DNA of 64,000 nt from assembly GCF_000374145.1 (NCBI RefSeq), contig NZ_KB893654.1, positions 1,132,866-1,196,865 of the forward strand, given 5' to 3'. The stretch is from Neomegalonema perideroedes DSM 15528. Its GTDB lineage: Bacteria; Pseudomonadota; Alphaproteobacteria; Rhodobacterales; Rhodobacteraceae. Every line of letters begins with the position of its first letter. Within the stretch, counting starts at the first letter, position 1. The position numbers and the translations under genes were made by a program. The notes beneath the pieces were generated by a model that saw only the letters and a program-made list of their open reading frames with translations, was not told the origin of the DNA and ran no database searches. Positions 41,576 through 50,366 of the stretch are shown here, one piece after another.

Positions 41576-43041
41576 GCCCGTTGAGGCGGCGTCTCCGCCT
41601 GCATGGCCGAGATCTCCGCGCGATGCTCCTGCATCCTCAGGAAAACGGCCCAGTCGACTGCGCGCCGGGCTTGGGCGGCGGGGTCGGGGCGCGTGATCCG
41701 CGCCTCGCGCGCGAAACGGGCGCGGGCGGCGCGGATCCCGCCGAAGCGCGGCGCGGCGGCGGCGATGGCGGCGCCGCGCAAAACGGCGTCTTCGGGCTGC
41801 CAGTGAATTTCGACCCCGAGCGCGTCGGCGTAGAGCTGGCGCATGGTTTCGGCGCGGGCCTGTCCGCCCGCCATGGCGAGGCGCCGCGGCGCGAGCCCCA
41901 TATGCGCGACGACCTGGCGCGCGCCCAGCGCGATCCCCACCGCCGCCCGCCAATAGAGCGCGTCCAGCGCGTCCTCGTCGCGTTCGAGGGTCAGACCATG
42001 CGCGACGCCGCGCATCAGCGGATCGGCGAAGGGCGTGCGGTTGCCTTTGAGGTCGGGCAGAATATGGAGGCCCCGGCCGGGCTCGGGCCGCCGCGCGACG
42101 CGCTCCAGAATCCGGCCGTGATCCTGCGGCTGCGGATATTGGCGGCGGATCGCCTCCAGCAAGGCGCCCGTCGCGGATTGGCCGCCCTCCGTCACGGATT
42201 CGTCGGGCAGGATGGCCCCCGGATAGGGCCCCCACAGCGCCGGACCGAGCGGCGCCCCCTGCGCCATGACGCAATTGGACGTCCCCGCGATCAGAGCGGG
42301 CATGTCGGGCGCCGCTCCTAGGGCTCCGGCGAAGGCGTCGATCAGCCCCGTCGCCACGACGCAGCTCCGGTCAAGGCCCAATTCCGCCGCGCCCTGCGCC
42401 GAAAGCGGGCCGATCCGCTCGCCCGGCGCCAGCACGGCCTCGCCGGTTTGAAATCCGGCGATTCCGAAGCGGGTCATCAAATCGAGCGCCCAACCTCTGC
42501 GGTCGGGCAGATAGGGCCATTTCGCCGCCGCTGCGCAGAGCGACCGCACAGGCCGGCCCGTGGCGCGAAAAGCGAGATGATCGCAGAGATCCCGCACCCC
42601 GCGCTTCGCCGCCCAAACCTCGGGAAGGTTCCGGCTCAGCCAGATCAGCTTAGGCGTCTGCATCTCCGGCGAGACCGTCCCGCCCGCCCGCGCGACCACC
42701 TCATGCGCGAAGGCGCTAAGCTCGCGAGCCTCCGCCACGGCGCGATGATCATGCCAGGCGATCACGTCCGGCGCGAAGCCGGGGGCCTCGACGACGAGCG
42801 AGCAGGTCGCGTCGAAAGCGAGCGCCTCGATCTGCGCGGGACTCGCGCCCGCCATGCGCCGCGCTTCGGCCAGAGCCTCGGCCACGGCGGCCCAGATTTC
42901 GGCGAAGTCGAAGCCCGCCTCGCCGCCGGGAGAAGGCAGAGTCTGGAAGCCGCGGCTGGCCCTCGCGATGAGTCGGCCCTCGGTTGAGAACAGCCCCGCC
43001 CGAGCGCGCGCCGAACCGACATCCACCCCAGCGATCAGCAC
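41572..43041 (-). CDS. FGGY-family pentulose kinase
   Basis: Carbohydrate kinase of 489 residues, two FGGY domains. N-terminal LIAGVDVGSARARAGLFS is the phosphate-1 motif; VIAWHDHRAVAEAREL and GTVSPEMQTPKLIWLSRNLPEVW are typical of the ribulokinase/FGGY branch rather than xylulokinase; the C-terminal domain has LAMAGGQARAETMRQLYADALG. It begins with GTG after GGGGAGGAAG. Last gene of the smo operon. In related operons this place is held by a xylulokinase, so here D-ribulose (from ribitol or arabitol) is a possible substrate. The TAG stop lies in repeat copy B. Confidence 0.85.
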   Translation of the reverse strand: MLIAGVDVGSARARAGLFSTEGRLIARASRGFQTLPSPGGEAGFDFAEIWAAVAEALAEARRMAGASPAQIEALAFDATCSLVVEAPGFAPDVIAWHDHRAVAEARELSAFAHEVVARAGGTVSPEMQTPKLIWLSRNLPEVWAAKRGVRDLCDHLAFRATGRPVRSLCAAAAKWPYLPDRRGWALDLMTRFGIAGFQTGEAVLAPGERIGPLSAQGAAELGLDRSCVVATGLIDAFAGALGAAPDMPALIAGTSNCVMAQGAPLGPALWGPYPGAILPDESVTEGGQSATGALLEAIRRQYPQPQDHGRILERVARRPEPGRGLHILPDLKGNRTPFADPLMRGVAHGLTLERDEDALDALYWRAAVGIALGARQVVAHMGLAPRRLAMAGGQARAETMRQLYADALGVEIHWQPEDAVLRGAAIAAAAPRFGGIRAARARFAREARITRPDPAAQARRAVDWAVFLRMQEHRAEISAMQAETPPQRA

Positions 43042-43076
43042 GAGACGCTTCCTCCCCTTTGGCTGCGCGATTGGCC

Positions 43077-43101
43077 CGAAAAGTCTTTTAAACTTTTCGG
43101 A
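43077..43101 (-). terminator. Hairpin across the end of the HAD phosphatase gene
   Basis: CCGAAAAGT (43077-43085) and ACTTTTCGG (43093-43101) form a perfect 9-bp stem around CTTTTAA. The loop contains the TAA stop of the HAD gene. It stands between two operon genes, so it is more likely an mRNA stability or partial-termination element than an operon end. Confidence 0.5.
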
Positions 43102-43768
43102 TCGCGCTCCAGCCCAATCGGGTCAGAGCATCCGGCAATTCTTCGGCGCGTTCAATCAGCGCGTCGGGCTTCAGCGCGGCCAGCCGCTCGGCCAGCCGCG
43201 CAGGCGCGGCGTGTCCGCCGCCCAGAAAGCCGACGACCCGCATCCCCGCCGCGCGGGCGGCCATGACTCCGGCCGGGCTGTCCTCGACCACCACGCAGGC
43301 GGCGGGATCCGCGCCGAGCTTCTGAGCCGCGAAGAGAAACAGATCCGGCGCGGGCTTGCCCTTGCGGACCTGGCTCGCGGAATAGACATGCGGCCCGAAG
43401 AGCGGCGCGAGCCCCGTCAGCGCCAGAGACAGCGCCAGCCGATCCGGCGCGCTGGAGCTGGCGACGGCGCGCGGCCCCTCCAGCGCCGCGATGGCCTGAG
43501 CCACGCCGGGAACCGGCCGCAGCTCGCGGCGGAAGCGCCGGAGCAGGTTTTCGTCGCAGGCGGCGGTCTCCCGCGCCACGTCCAACCCCAGCTCGCGGGC
43601 CGCCATCTCGACGATCACGCTGGCCGAACGCCCCAGAAAATCGCGATAGATCCGATCCTCCGAGAGGGGGACGCCCAGCTTCGCGAACATGGCCTGAACC
43701 TCGTCTACGGCCAAAGGCTCGCTGTCGACGAGCACCCCGTCGCAATCGAAGATCAGACCATGGCGCAT
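43088..43768 (-). CDS. HAD-superfamily phosphatase / phosphoglucomutase-like
   Basis: Haloacid-dehalogenase hydrolase of 226 residues, subclass IA. Motif I is IFDCDGVLVDSEPL with the nucleophilic Asp, motif II is AVASSSAP, the lysine is in VRKGKPAPDLFLFAA, and motif III is VVVEDSPAGVMAARAAG. Probably dephosphorylates a sugar or polyol phosphate formed in the pathway. ATG 43768 lies 2 bp below the mtlK stop with AGGGGTGAAG as ribosome site; upstream in-frame codons to 43834 overlap mtlK and are rejected. Confidence 0.88.
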   Translation of the reverse strand: MRHGLIFDCDGVLVDSEPLAVDEVQAMFAKLGVPLSEDRIYRDFLGRSASVIVEMAARELGLDVARETAACDENLLRRFRRELRPVPGVAQAIAALEGPRAVASSSAPDRLALSLALTGLAPLFGPHVYSASQVRKGKPAPDLFLFAAQKLGADPAACVVVEDSPAGVMAARAAGMRVVGFLGGGHAAPARLAERLAALKPDALIERAEELPDALTRLGWSAIRKV

Positions 43769-43770
43769 CT

Positions 43771-45225
43771 TCACCCCTGCAGGTATCGTTTCAAGACGGC
43801 CTCCGTCCCTTCGCTCCATAAAAGCCCCGACCATTTCGCGAAAGCCGCGGCGAAGCGCGGATCCTGCCCTTTATCGCCGTAGATCTCGGCCATGCCTAGC
43901 CAAAGGGCGGGCTCGGATTGGGCGATCTCGGTCAGGCGGCTCCAATTGGGGTCGTTGGGCTCGATCCGCGCGCCGCTGTCGGTCGTCCCGGCGCAATAGC
44001 GCCGCCAGAGCGCCGATTCCAGCGCCAGACCCTCCACCGGAAGCCCCCGCGCGAGGCGGTCGCCGATGGTCGGGATGATGAATTTCGGCTGACGATTCGA
44101 GCCGTCGAGGCAAAGCCGCCGGATGGTGTCGCCGATCTTGGGATTGGCGCAGCGCTCGGCGATTTTAGCGGCGTAGGCCGTCAGATCCGTCCCCGGAACG
44201 GGCGGCACCACGGGAATGATCTCCTCGCGCGTGACTTTATCGAGAAAGCCCCGCACGAGCGGATTCTCCATCGCCTCATGGACGAAATGAATGTCCATCA
44301 GACCCGCGGGATAGGCGATGACCGCATGTCCGCCGTTGAGGATGCGGATCTTCATCATCTCCCAAGGCGTGACGTCCTTGACGAATTCGACGCCGACCTT
44401 CTCCAGCGCCGGACGCCCCTGCGGGAAATCATCCTCCAGCACCCATTGGATGAAGTCCTCGGCGAAGACCGGACAATCATCCTCAAGGCCGAAATCCTCG
44501 CGGATCATGCGGCGCTCGCGGTCGCTGGTCGCGGGGGTGATGCGGTCCACCATGCCGTTGGGAAAGGCCACATGGGCGGCGATCCACTCCGCCAGATCGG
44601 GATCCGAAAGCCGCGCGGTCTCCACCACGGCCGCCCGCGCGACATGGCCGTTATGGGGGATGTTGTCGCAGGACATGACCGTGAAGGGCGGCAGACCCGC
44701 CGCGCGCCGCGCCTTCAGCCCGGCCGCGAGCATGCCGAAGACGGTTTTCGGCGCCTCGGGATTCGCGCCGTCCGCCGCGACGGCGGGATGGGTCGGATCG
44801 AAGCGCCCGGTGGTCGCATCGATGAAATAACCGCCTTCGGTGATGGTCAGGCTGGCGATTTTGATCGCCGGATCCGCCAGCTTCGCGATGATCGCGGGGC
44901 CGTCGGCGGCGGGCAGATGGTCGATCATCGCCCCGACCACCCGCGCCTCCGAAGCCTCCGCCGATTGCTCGACCACGCTATAGAGATAATCCTGCGCGGC
45001 CAGAGCCTCGCGCATCCGGGCGTCCGAGGGCATGACCCCCGCGCCGACGATGGCGAAATCCTGCGCATCGCCGAGATTCATCAGCCGGTCGAGATAAACC
45101 GCCTGATGCGCGCGGTGGAAATTGCCCAGACCGAAATGCAGGATTCCGCCGGTCAGCCCGGCGCGGTCGTAGCTCGGCGCGGCGACCGGAAGCCGGTCGA
45201 GATTGGCTGCTTTCAGTCTGATCAT
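43771..45225 (-). CDS. mtlK: Mannitol 2-dehydrogenase
   Basis: Polyol-specific long-chain dehydrogenase (484 residues) that oxidises D-mannitol (and often D-arabinitol or sorbitol) to the ketose with NAD. The N-terminal nucleotide-binding segment is LTGGILHFGLGNFHRAHQAVYLDRL, and the catalytic K-N-H set is in MMKIRILNGGHAVIAYPAG. CDNIPHNGHVAR is also typical. It lies 1 bp after smoS. Name by similarity to the Rhodobacter smo/mtl operon. Confidence 0.93.
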   Translation of the reverse strand: MIRLKAANLDRLPVAAPSYDRAGLTGGILHFGLGNFHRAHQAVYLDRLMNLGDAQDFAIVGAGVMPSDARMREALAAQDYLYSVVEQSAEASEARVVGAMIDHLPAADGPAIIAKLADPAIKIASLTITEGGYFIDATTGRFDPTHPAVAADGANPEAPKTVFGMLAAGLKARRAAGLPPFTVMSCDNIPHNGHVARAAVVETARLSDPDLAEWIAAHVAFPNGMVDRITPATSDRERRMIREDFGLEDDCPVFAEDFIQWVLEDDFPQGRPALEKVGVEFVKDVTPWEMMKIRILNGGHAVIAYPAGLMDIHFVHEAMENPLVRGFLDKVTREEIIPVVPPVPGTDLTAYAAKIAERCANPKIGDTIRRLCLDGSNRQPKFIIPTIGDRLARGLPVEGLALESALWRRYCAGTTDSGARIEPNDPNWSRLTEIAQSEPALWLGMAEIYGDKGQDPRFAAAFAKWSGLLWSEGTEAVLKRYLQG

Positions 45226-45226
45226 C

Positions 45227-45991
45227 TCAGCTCATCCAGTTTCCGCCGTCGACGTTATAGGTCTGGGCGACGATATACTCGGCCTCGGGCGTGGCGAGGA
45301 AGATCGCCATGCCGACCAGATCCTCCGCGCGGCCCATCCGGCCGAAAGGCACGGCGGCGCCGACCTCGGCTTTCTTCTGGCCGCGCGGCTTATTCTCATA
45401 GGCGGCGAATTTGGCGTCCACGCCGTCCCAATGCTCGCCGTCGACCACGCCGGGAGCTATGGCGTTGACGTTGATTCCATGGGCGATCAGGTTCAGCCCC
45501 GCCGATTGGGTCAGGCTGATGACGGCGGCCTTGGTCGCGCAATAGACGCCCACCAGCGCCTCGCCGCGCCGCCCCGCCTGACTGGCCATATTGACGATCT
45601 TGCCTCGCCGTCCCGTGGCGATCATATGGCGCGCGACGGCTTGCATGACGAAGAGCGTCCCGCCGACGTTGATCGCGAAGAGCTTGTCGTAGCTGGCGCG
45701 CGTGATCTCCACGATGGGCGCCAGATCGAAGAGCGCGGCGTTGTTGACGAGGATGTCGATTCCGCCCATCAGCCGGATGGCCTCCTCGACTCCGGCGTCG
45801 ATGCTCTCCTGACGGGCCACGTCCATGACCACCGGATGCGCGCCGATCCTCGACGCCGAGGCGCGGACGGCCTCCGCGTCGATGTCGGCGAGGGCGACCG
45901 TCGCGCCCTCGCGGATGTAGGCTTCGGCGAAGGCGAGGCCGATGCCCCGCGCGGCGCCGGTGATGAGCGCGGTTTTGCCCTTGAGCCTCAT
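45227..45991 (-). CDS. smoS: Sorbitol dehydrogenase, short-chain type
   Basis: SDR of 254 residues oxidising D-glucitol to D-fructose (and galactitol in relatives). Cofactor motif [26 protein letters not shown] selecting NAD, NNAALFD, catalytic Ser in [11 protein letters not shown] and Tyr-Lys in YCATKAAV. The C-terminal [15 protein letters not shown] is exactly SmoS-like. It overlaps smoK by 4 bp. Confidence 0.94.
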   Translation of the reverse strand: MRLKGKTALITGAARGIGLAFAEAYIREGATVALADIDAEAVRASASRIGAHPVVMDVARQESIDAGVEEAIRLMGGIDILVNNAALFDLAPIVEITRASYDKLFAINVGGTLFVMQAVARHMIATGRRGKIVNMASQAGRRGEALVGVYCATKAAVISLTQSAGLNLIAHGINVNAIAPGVVDGEHWDGVDAKFAAYENKPRGQKKAEVGAAVPFGRMGRAEDLVGMAIFLATPEAEYIVAQTYNVDGGNWMS

Positions 45992-46986
45992 AATGCGAGA
46001 CCTTTCGCGTCGAAGCGATAGACGCGGCCTTCCTGCGGAGTCAGCCAGATGCGGTCTCCGTGATTGACCGGCATCTCGCCTGCGGCGCGGGCGATGATAT
46101 GCGGACCATTGTCGAGATCCACATGCAGGAATGTGTCCGAGCCCAGATGCTCCGCGACGCCCACCACGCCCGACAAAAGCCCTTGGCTGGTGGACATGCT
46201 GAAATGCTCGGGCCGCACGCCGATGGCGTGGGCGCCCATGCGGGCGGCGACCTCGCCTTCGAGGAAGTTCATGTTCGGGCTGCCGATGAACCCGGCCACG
46301 AAGCGGTTGGCGGGCTTATGATAGAGCTCCAGCGGGCCGCCGACCTGCTCCACCTTGCCCGCGCGCAGCACGACGATCTTATCGGCCATGGTCATGGCCT
46401 CGACCTGATCATGCGTCACGTAGATCATGGTGGTGGCGAGCTTCTTATGCAGCTCGCTGATCTCGACGCGCATGTTCACGCGCAGAGCGGCGTCGAGGTT
46501 GGACAGAGGCTCGTCGAAGAGGAAGGCCGAGGGCTCGCGCACGATGGCCCGTCCGATGGCGACGCGCTGACGCTGCCCGCCCGAAAGCTGCCCCGGCCGA
46601 CGGTCGAGGTAATCGGTCAGATTGAGGATGTTCGCGGCGTGATTGACCCGGCGGTCCTGTTCGGCGGGATCCATCCGCGCCATCTTCAATGGAAAGGCGA
46701 TGTTCTTGCGCACGGTCATATGCGGATAAAGCGCATAGGATTGAAAGACCATGGCTAACCCGCGTTTGGCGGGCGCGGCGTCGGTCATGTCCTGACCGTC
46801 GATCGTGATCTGGCCGGAGGTCACGTCCTCCAGCCCCGCGATGACCCGCAGAAGCGTGGATTTTCCGCAGCCCGAAGGCCCGACGAAGACCACGAATTCG
46901 CCGTCCTTGATCTCCAGATCGACGCCCGGAATGACGTCGATGTCGCCGAAGGACTTGCGGACCTGTTTCAGCGTGATGCCGCCCAT
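45988..46986 (-). CDS. smoK: Polyol ABC transporter ATP-binding protein
   Basis: ATPase of 332 residues (MalK/UgpC class). Walker [19 protein letters not shown], signature [19 protein letters not shown], Walker [15 protein letters not shown]-loop [14 protein letters not shown], then a C-terminal TOBE/regulatory domain (IGVRPEHF). Starts 12 bp after smoG. It powers the SmoEFG importer. Confidence 0.94.
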   Translation of the reverse strand: MGGITLKQVRKSFGDIDVIPGVDLEIKDGEFVVFVGPSGCGKSTLLRVIAGLEDVTSGQITIDGQDMTDAAPAKRGLAMVFQSYALYPHMTVRKNIAFPLKMARMDPAEQDRRVNHAANILNLTDYLDRRPGQLSGGQRQRVAIGRAIVREPSAFLFDEPLSNLDAALRVNMRVEISELHKKLATTMIYVTHDQVEAMTMADKIVVLRAGKVEQVGGPLELYHKPANRFVAGFIGSPNMNFLEGEVAARMGAHAIGVRPEHFSMSTSQGLLSGVVGVAEHLGSDTFLHVDLDNGPHIIARAAGEMPVNHGDRIWLTPQEGRVYRFDAKGLAL

Positions 46987-46998
46987 TGCGTTGCTCCC

Positions 46999-47823
46999 TT
47001 ATTTCACTGCGCCGAAGGTCAGGCCGCGGACAAGCTGCTTCTGACTGAACCAGCCCAGGATCAGGATCGGGGCGATGGCCATGACCGAAGCCGCCGAAAG
47101 CTTGGCCCAGAACAAGCCCTGAGGACTGGAGAAGGAGGCGATGAAGGCCGACAACGGCGCCGCGTTGGTCGTCGTCAGCTGGATGGTCCAGAAGGCTTCG
47201 TTCCACGCGAGGATCACGTTCAGAAGAAGCGTGGAGGCGATGCCCGGCACCGCCATGGGGGTCAGGACGTGGATGATCTCGTCGCGCAGAGAGGCTCCGT
47301 CCATCCGCGCGGCTTCGAGGATCTCCCCCGGGATCTCGCGGAAATAGGTGTAGAGCATCCAGACCACGATGGGCAGATTGATCAGCATGAGCAGAATGGT
47401 CAGGCCGATCCGAGTGTCCATCAGCCCGGTCCGCAGGAAGATCAGATAGATCGGGACCAGAACCGCCACGGCGGGCATCATCTTGGTGGAGAGCATCCAC
47501 ATGAGGATGTCCTTGGTGCGCTTCGTCGGCGAGAAGGCCATGGCCCAAGCCGCCGGAATCGCCACCACCAGAGCCAGAAGCGTCGAGCCCACCGCCAGAA
47601 TCACCGAATTGGTGAAGGGCCGCCAATAATTATTTTGGCTCTGGACGTCGGAGAAGCTCTGGGTCGAGAAGGAGGGGATCAGGCTGAAGCCCGAAATCGC
47701 CTCCTGCTCGGTCTTGAGGCTGGTGATGATCGTGTAGAGGATCGGAAAGAAGATCACGAGGGCCACGGCCCAGGCGGCGATCGTATAGCCGATCTTGGTG
47801 CGGGTTGTGACGGCGCGCGCCAT
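46999..47823 (-). CDS. smoG: Polyol ABC transporter permease
   Basis: Permease of 274 residues (MalG type) with six membrane helices. The EAA loop is EAARMDGASLRDEIIHVLTPMAVPGIAS. N-terminal TKIGYTIAAWAVALVIFFPILYTIITSLK is usual for this family. It lies 10 bp after smoF. Confidence 0.93.
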   Translation of the reverse strand: MARAVTTRTKIGYTIAAWAVALVIFFPILYTIITSLKTEQEAISGFSLIPSFSTQSFSDVQSQNNYWRPFTNSVILAVGSTLLALVVAIPAAWAMAFSPTKRTKDILMWMLSTKMMPAVAVLVPIYLIFLRTGLMDTRIGLTILLMLINLPIVVWMLYTYFREIPGEILEAARMDGASLRDEIIHVLTPMAVPGIASTLLLNVILAWNEAFWTIQLTTTNAAPLSAFIASFSSPQGLFWAKLSAASVMAIAPILILGWFSQKQLVRGLTFGAVK

Positions 47824-47833
47824 AGGGACCTCC

Positions 47834-48703
47834 TCAGTCCAGATTCTTGCCGACGGCGCGCATCAGGAAGATGGCGACGATGTTGGCCAAGACGACCGCG
47901 ATGATTCCGCCTGCGGCCGCGCCGCCGATGTCGAAATTCAGCCGCGCCGCGCGATAGATCAGATAGGTCAGGTTGGTCGAGGCGTAGCCCGGCCCGCCGT
48001 TGGTCGTGACGAGGATCTCGGCGTAGACGCCCAAGAGGAAGATCGTCTGAATCAGGATCACCACCGTGACCGCCCGCGCCATATGCGGCGCGACCAGATG
48101 GATGAAGCGATTCACCGCGCCCGCGCCGTCCATCTCCGCCGCCTCGATCTGCTCGCGGTCGAGCGATTGGAGGGCGGTCAGAAGGATCAGCGTCGCGAAG
48201 GGCAGCCATTGCCAAGCCACGATCAGAATGATCGACATCAGCGGATATTGCGCGAACCAATCCACCGGCTGAGCGCCGAAGAAGCGCGCGACGTCCGCGA
48301 AGACGCCGTAGCTCGGATGCATGATCATGTTCTTCCAGATCAGCGCCGCCACCGGAGGCATGACGAAGAAAGGCGAGATGATCAGAATCCGCACGAGGCC
48401 TTGACCGAAGATCGGCCGGTCGATGAGCAGCGCGATGGCCACGCCGCCGATCACGGTGATGGCGAGCACGCCCAGCACCAGCAGCAAGGTGTTGCCGATG
48501 GCCGCGAAGAAGGCCGGATCGGTGTAGAAGAATTTATAATTGAACCAGCCCGCCCAAGAGGTCTGTCCGGGGTTGAGCAGATTGTAATCGAGGAAAGAAT
48601 AATAGAGCGTCATCGCCAGCGGCACGACCATCCAGACAAGCAGCAGGAGGATGGCGGGCGCGCGCATCAAGCGGGCGAGACTCTGGGTCTGGCGGGTGGC
48701 CAT
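47834..48703 (-). CDS. smoF: Polyol ABC transporter permease
   Basis: Permease of 289 residues (MalF type), six helices. The EAA loop is EAAEMDGAGAVNRFIHLVAPHMARAVTVV. FNYKFFYTDPAFFAAIGNTLLLV is common in sorbitol/mannitol SmoF proteins. It starts 107 bp after the smoE stop, a gap with GC-rich potential stems that may reduce read-through from the binding-protein gene. Confidence 0.92.
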   Translation of the reverse strand: MATRQTQSLARLMRAPAILLLLVWMVVPLAMTLYYSFLDYNLLNPGQTSWAGWFNYKFFYTDPAFFAAIGNTLLLVLGVLAITVIGGVAIALLIDRPIFGQGLVRILIISPFFVMPPVAALIWKNMIMHPSYGVFADVARFFGAQPVDWFAQYPLMSIILIVAWQWLPFATLILLTALQSLDREQIEAAEMDGAGAVNRFIHLVAPHMARAVTVVILIQTIFLLGVYAEILVTTNGGPGYASTNLTYLIYRAARLNFDIGGAAAGGIIAVVLANIVAIFLMRAVGKNLD

Positions 48704-48810
48704 GGCGGATTTCCTTCGGAGAAGAGAGGTTTTCGCCGACGGGCGGCCGGATCAGGGGCGTCGCCCGCAGCCGAAACCGGCCCGGACGACGCCGCTTCTG
48801 AAGGATCCGC

Positions 48811-50127
48811 TTATTTGATGTAGCGCGCGCGGGTCATGTCGCGGGTGACGCTCGTCTGCACGGCCGCGAGGGCGGCCTCCGCGGTCATGCGTCCGGCGAG
48901 GGCCGCCGAGAACTGCTGCCCGACGGCGGTGCCGATGCCTTGGAACTCCGGAATCGCGACGAACTGGCCGCCGGTGTAGGGGATGTCCTGCACCGAGGAT
49001 TTCTGCGTGTTCGCGGCGTCGATCGCGGCCAGAGTCATGGCGGCGAAGGGCGCGGCGGCCTGATATTCCGGGTTCTCATAGAGCGAGACGCGGGTGCCCG
49101 GAGGCGCGGCGCGCCAGCCTTCGGCGGCGGCGACTTGGGCGGTGTAGTCCTTGCTGGTGGCCCAGGCGACGAATTTCTTGGCCGCTTCCTGCTTCTGGCT
49201 GGTGGCGGGAATCGCGAGGCTCCAGGCCCAGAGCCAATTGCCGTGGTTCTCGACGCCTTCCTTATTGGGGAATTGGGCGAAGCCCACCTGATCGGCCACG
49301 GTGGAGTCGGTCGGATCGGTCACGAAGCTGGCGGCGACGGTGGCGTCGATCCACATGCCGCATTTGCCCTGCTGGAATAGCGAGAGGTTTTCGTTGAAGC
49401 CGTTCGACGAAGCGCCGGGCGGGCCGTAATTCTGCATCAGAGCGAGGTAGTCGACGAGGGCCTCTTTCCATTCGGGGCTGTCGAACTGGGGCTTCCAATC
49501 GGTGTCGAACCAGCGCGCGCCGTAGCTGTTGGCCATGGCGGTGAGGAAGGCCATGTTCTCGCCCCAGCCGGGCTTGCCGCGCAGGCAGATTCCATAAATC
49601 TCCTTATCCTTGTCCGTCATCTTCTCGGCGGCGAGCTTGATGTCGGCCCAAGTCGGATTTTCAGGAATGGAGACTCCGGCGGCCTCCGCCAGATCCGTGC
49701 GGTACATCACCATCGCGGATTCGGCGTAGAAGGGCGCCGCGAACAGCTGGCCGTCCGCTGACAGCGCCTGACGAACCGCGGGCAGAAGATCCTCGACGTC
49801 GTATGCCGCAGGCAGATCGGAGAGCGGCGTCAGCCAGCCCTGCTTCGCCCAGATCGGAACCTCATAGGTGCCGATGGTGAGCACGTCATATTGTCCGCCC
49901 TTGGTGGCGATGTCCGTCGTCACGCGCTCGCGGAGAATATTCTCCTCCAGCGTGACCCATTCCAGCTGGATGTCCGGGTTGGCCTCGGTGAAAGGCGCGG
50001 TCATCTTTTGCATGCGGACCATGTCGCCGTTGTTCACGGTCGCGATCGTCAGGGTCTCGGCCAGAGCCGGAGCGGCAAGCGCCGTCAGGGCGCAGGCCCC
50101 CATCAGGCCGCGCAACGTCGTGTTCAT
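48811..50127 (-). CDS. smoE: Polyol ABC transporter substrate-binding protein
   Basis: Periplasmic sorbitol/mannitol-binding protein of 438 residues (family 1 extracellular solute-binding). The signal peptide is TTLRGLMGACALTALAAPALA followed by ETLTIATVNNGDMVRMQKM. YDVLTIGTYEVPIWAKQGWL and GYGARWFDTDWKPQFDSPEWKEAL-like segments match polyol binders (here the latter begins NSYGARWF). First gene of the operon, with a candidate operator 27-49 bp upstream of the start. Confidence 0.93.
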   Translation of the reverse strand: MNTTLRGLMGACALTALAAPALAETLTIATVNNGDMVRMQKMTAPFTEANPDIQLEWVTLEENILRERVTTDIATKGGQYDVLTIGTYEVPIWAKQGWLTPLSDLPAAYDVEDLLPAVRQALSADGQLFAAPFYAESAMVMYRTDLAEAAGVSIPENPTWADIKLAAEKMTDKDKEIYGICLRGKPGWGENMAFLTAMANSYGARWFDTDWKPQFDSPEWKEALVDYLALMQNYGPPGASSNGFNENLSLFQQGKCGMWIDATVAASFVTDPTDSTVADQVGFAQFPNKEGVENHGNWLWAWSLAIPATSQKQEAAKKFVAWATSKDYTAQVAAAEGWRAAPPGTRVSLYENPEYQAAAPFAAMTLAAIDAANTQKSSVQDIPYTGGQFVAIPEFQGIGTAVGQQFSAALAGRMTAEAALAAVQTSVTRDMTRARYIK

Positions 50128-50153
50128 ATCCTCATCCTCCCTTTGGCGTTATT

Positions 50154-50176
50154 ATTTGCCAATCTTATGGGCAAAT
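50154..50176. promoter_or_regulatory. Inverted repeat upstream of smoE, candidate SorC-type operator
   Basis: ATTTGCC (50154-50160) and GGCAAAT (50170-50176) are perfect 7-bp arms with a 9-bp spacer, in the promoter region of the polyol operon. The AT-rich spacer contrasts with the neighbourhood. The operon's SorC/DeoR-type regulator is the obvious candidate. Confidence 0.6.
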
Positions 50177-50314
50177 GCTCACATGCGCGCAAGCGCCTGT
50201 CAAGCCCGGCATGGTTCCGGGGGAGGAATTCGGCTTGATTTCCTTGTCGGGAGATTTTTCTTTTAAGGCGAACTTAATGAGCCCGTTCTGCGGGTTCCCC
50301 GCCTCGCCGAGGGG

Positions 50315-50337
50315 GAGGGGGCGCATGCGGCCCCCTC
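50315..50337. terminator. Hairpin downstream of the SDR gene
   Basis: GAGGGGGC (50315-50322) pairs with GCCCCCTC (50330-50337) around 7 nt. It lies 29 bp past the leftward SDR stop and upstream of the smo promoter, so it would insulate the two units. No T-run. Confidence 0.5.
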
Positions 50338-50366
50338 GATGAGACGCGCGGATCGAAGCGGCCGCC

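Noticed and set aside
43095..43125. Partial resemblance of CCCAATCGGGTC to the inner part of the MITE-like repeat
   Set aside because: Only about 12 bp match and the stretch is inside the conserved end of the HAD gene, so chance similarity is more likely.
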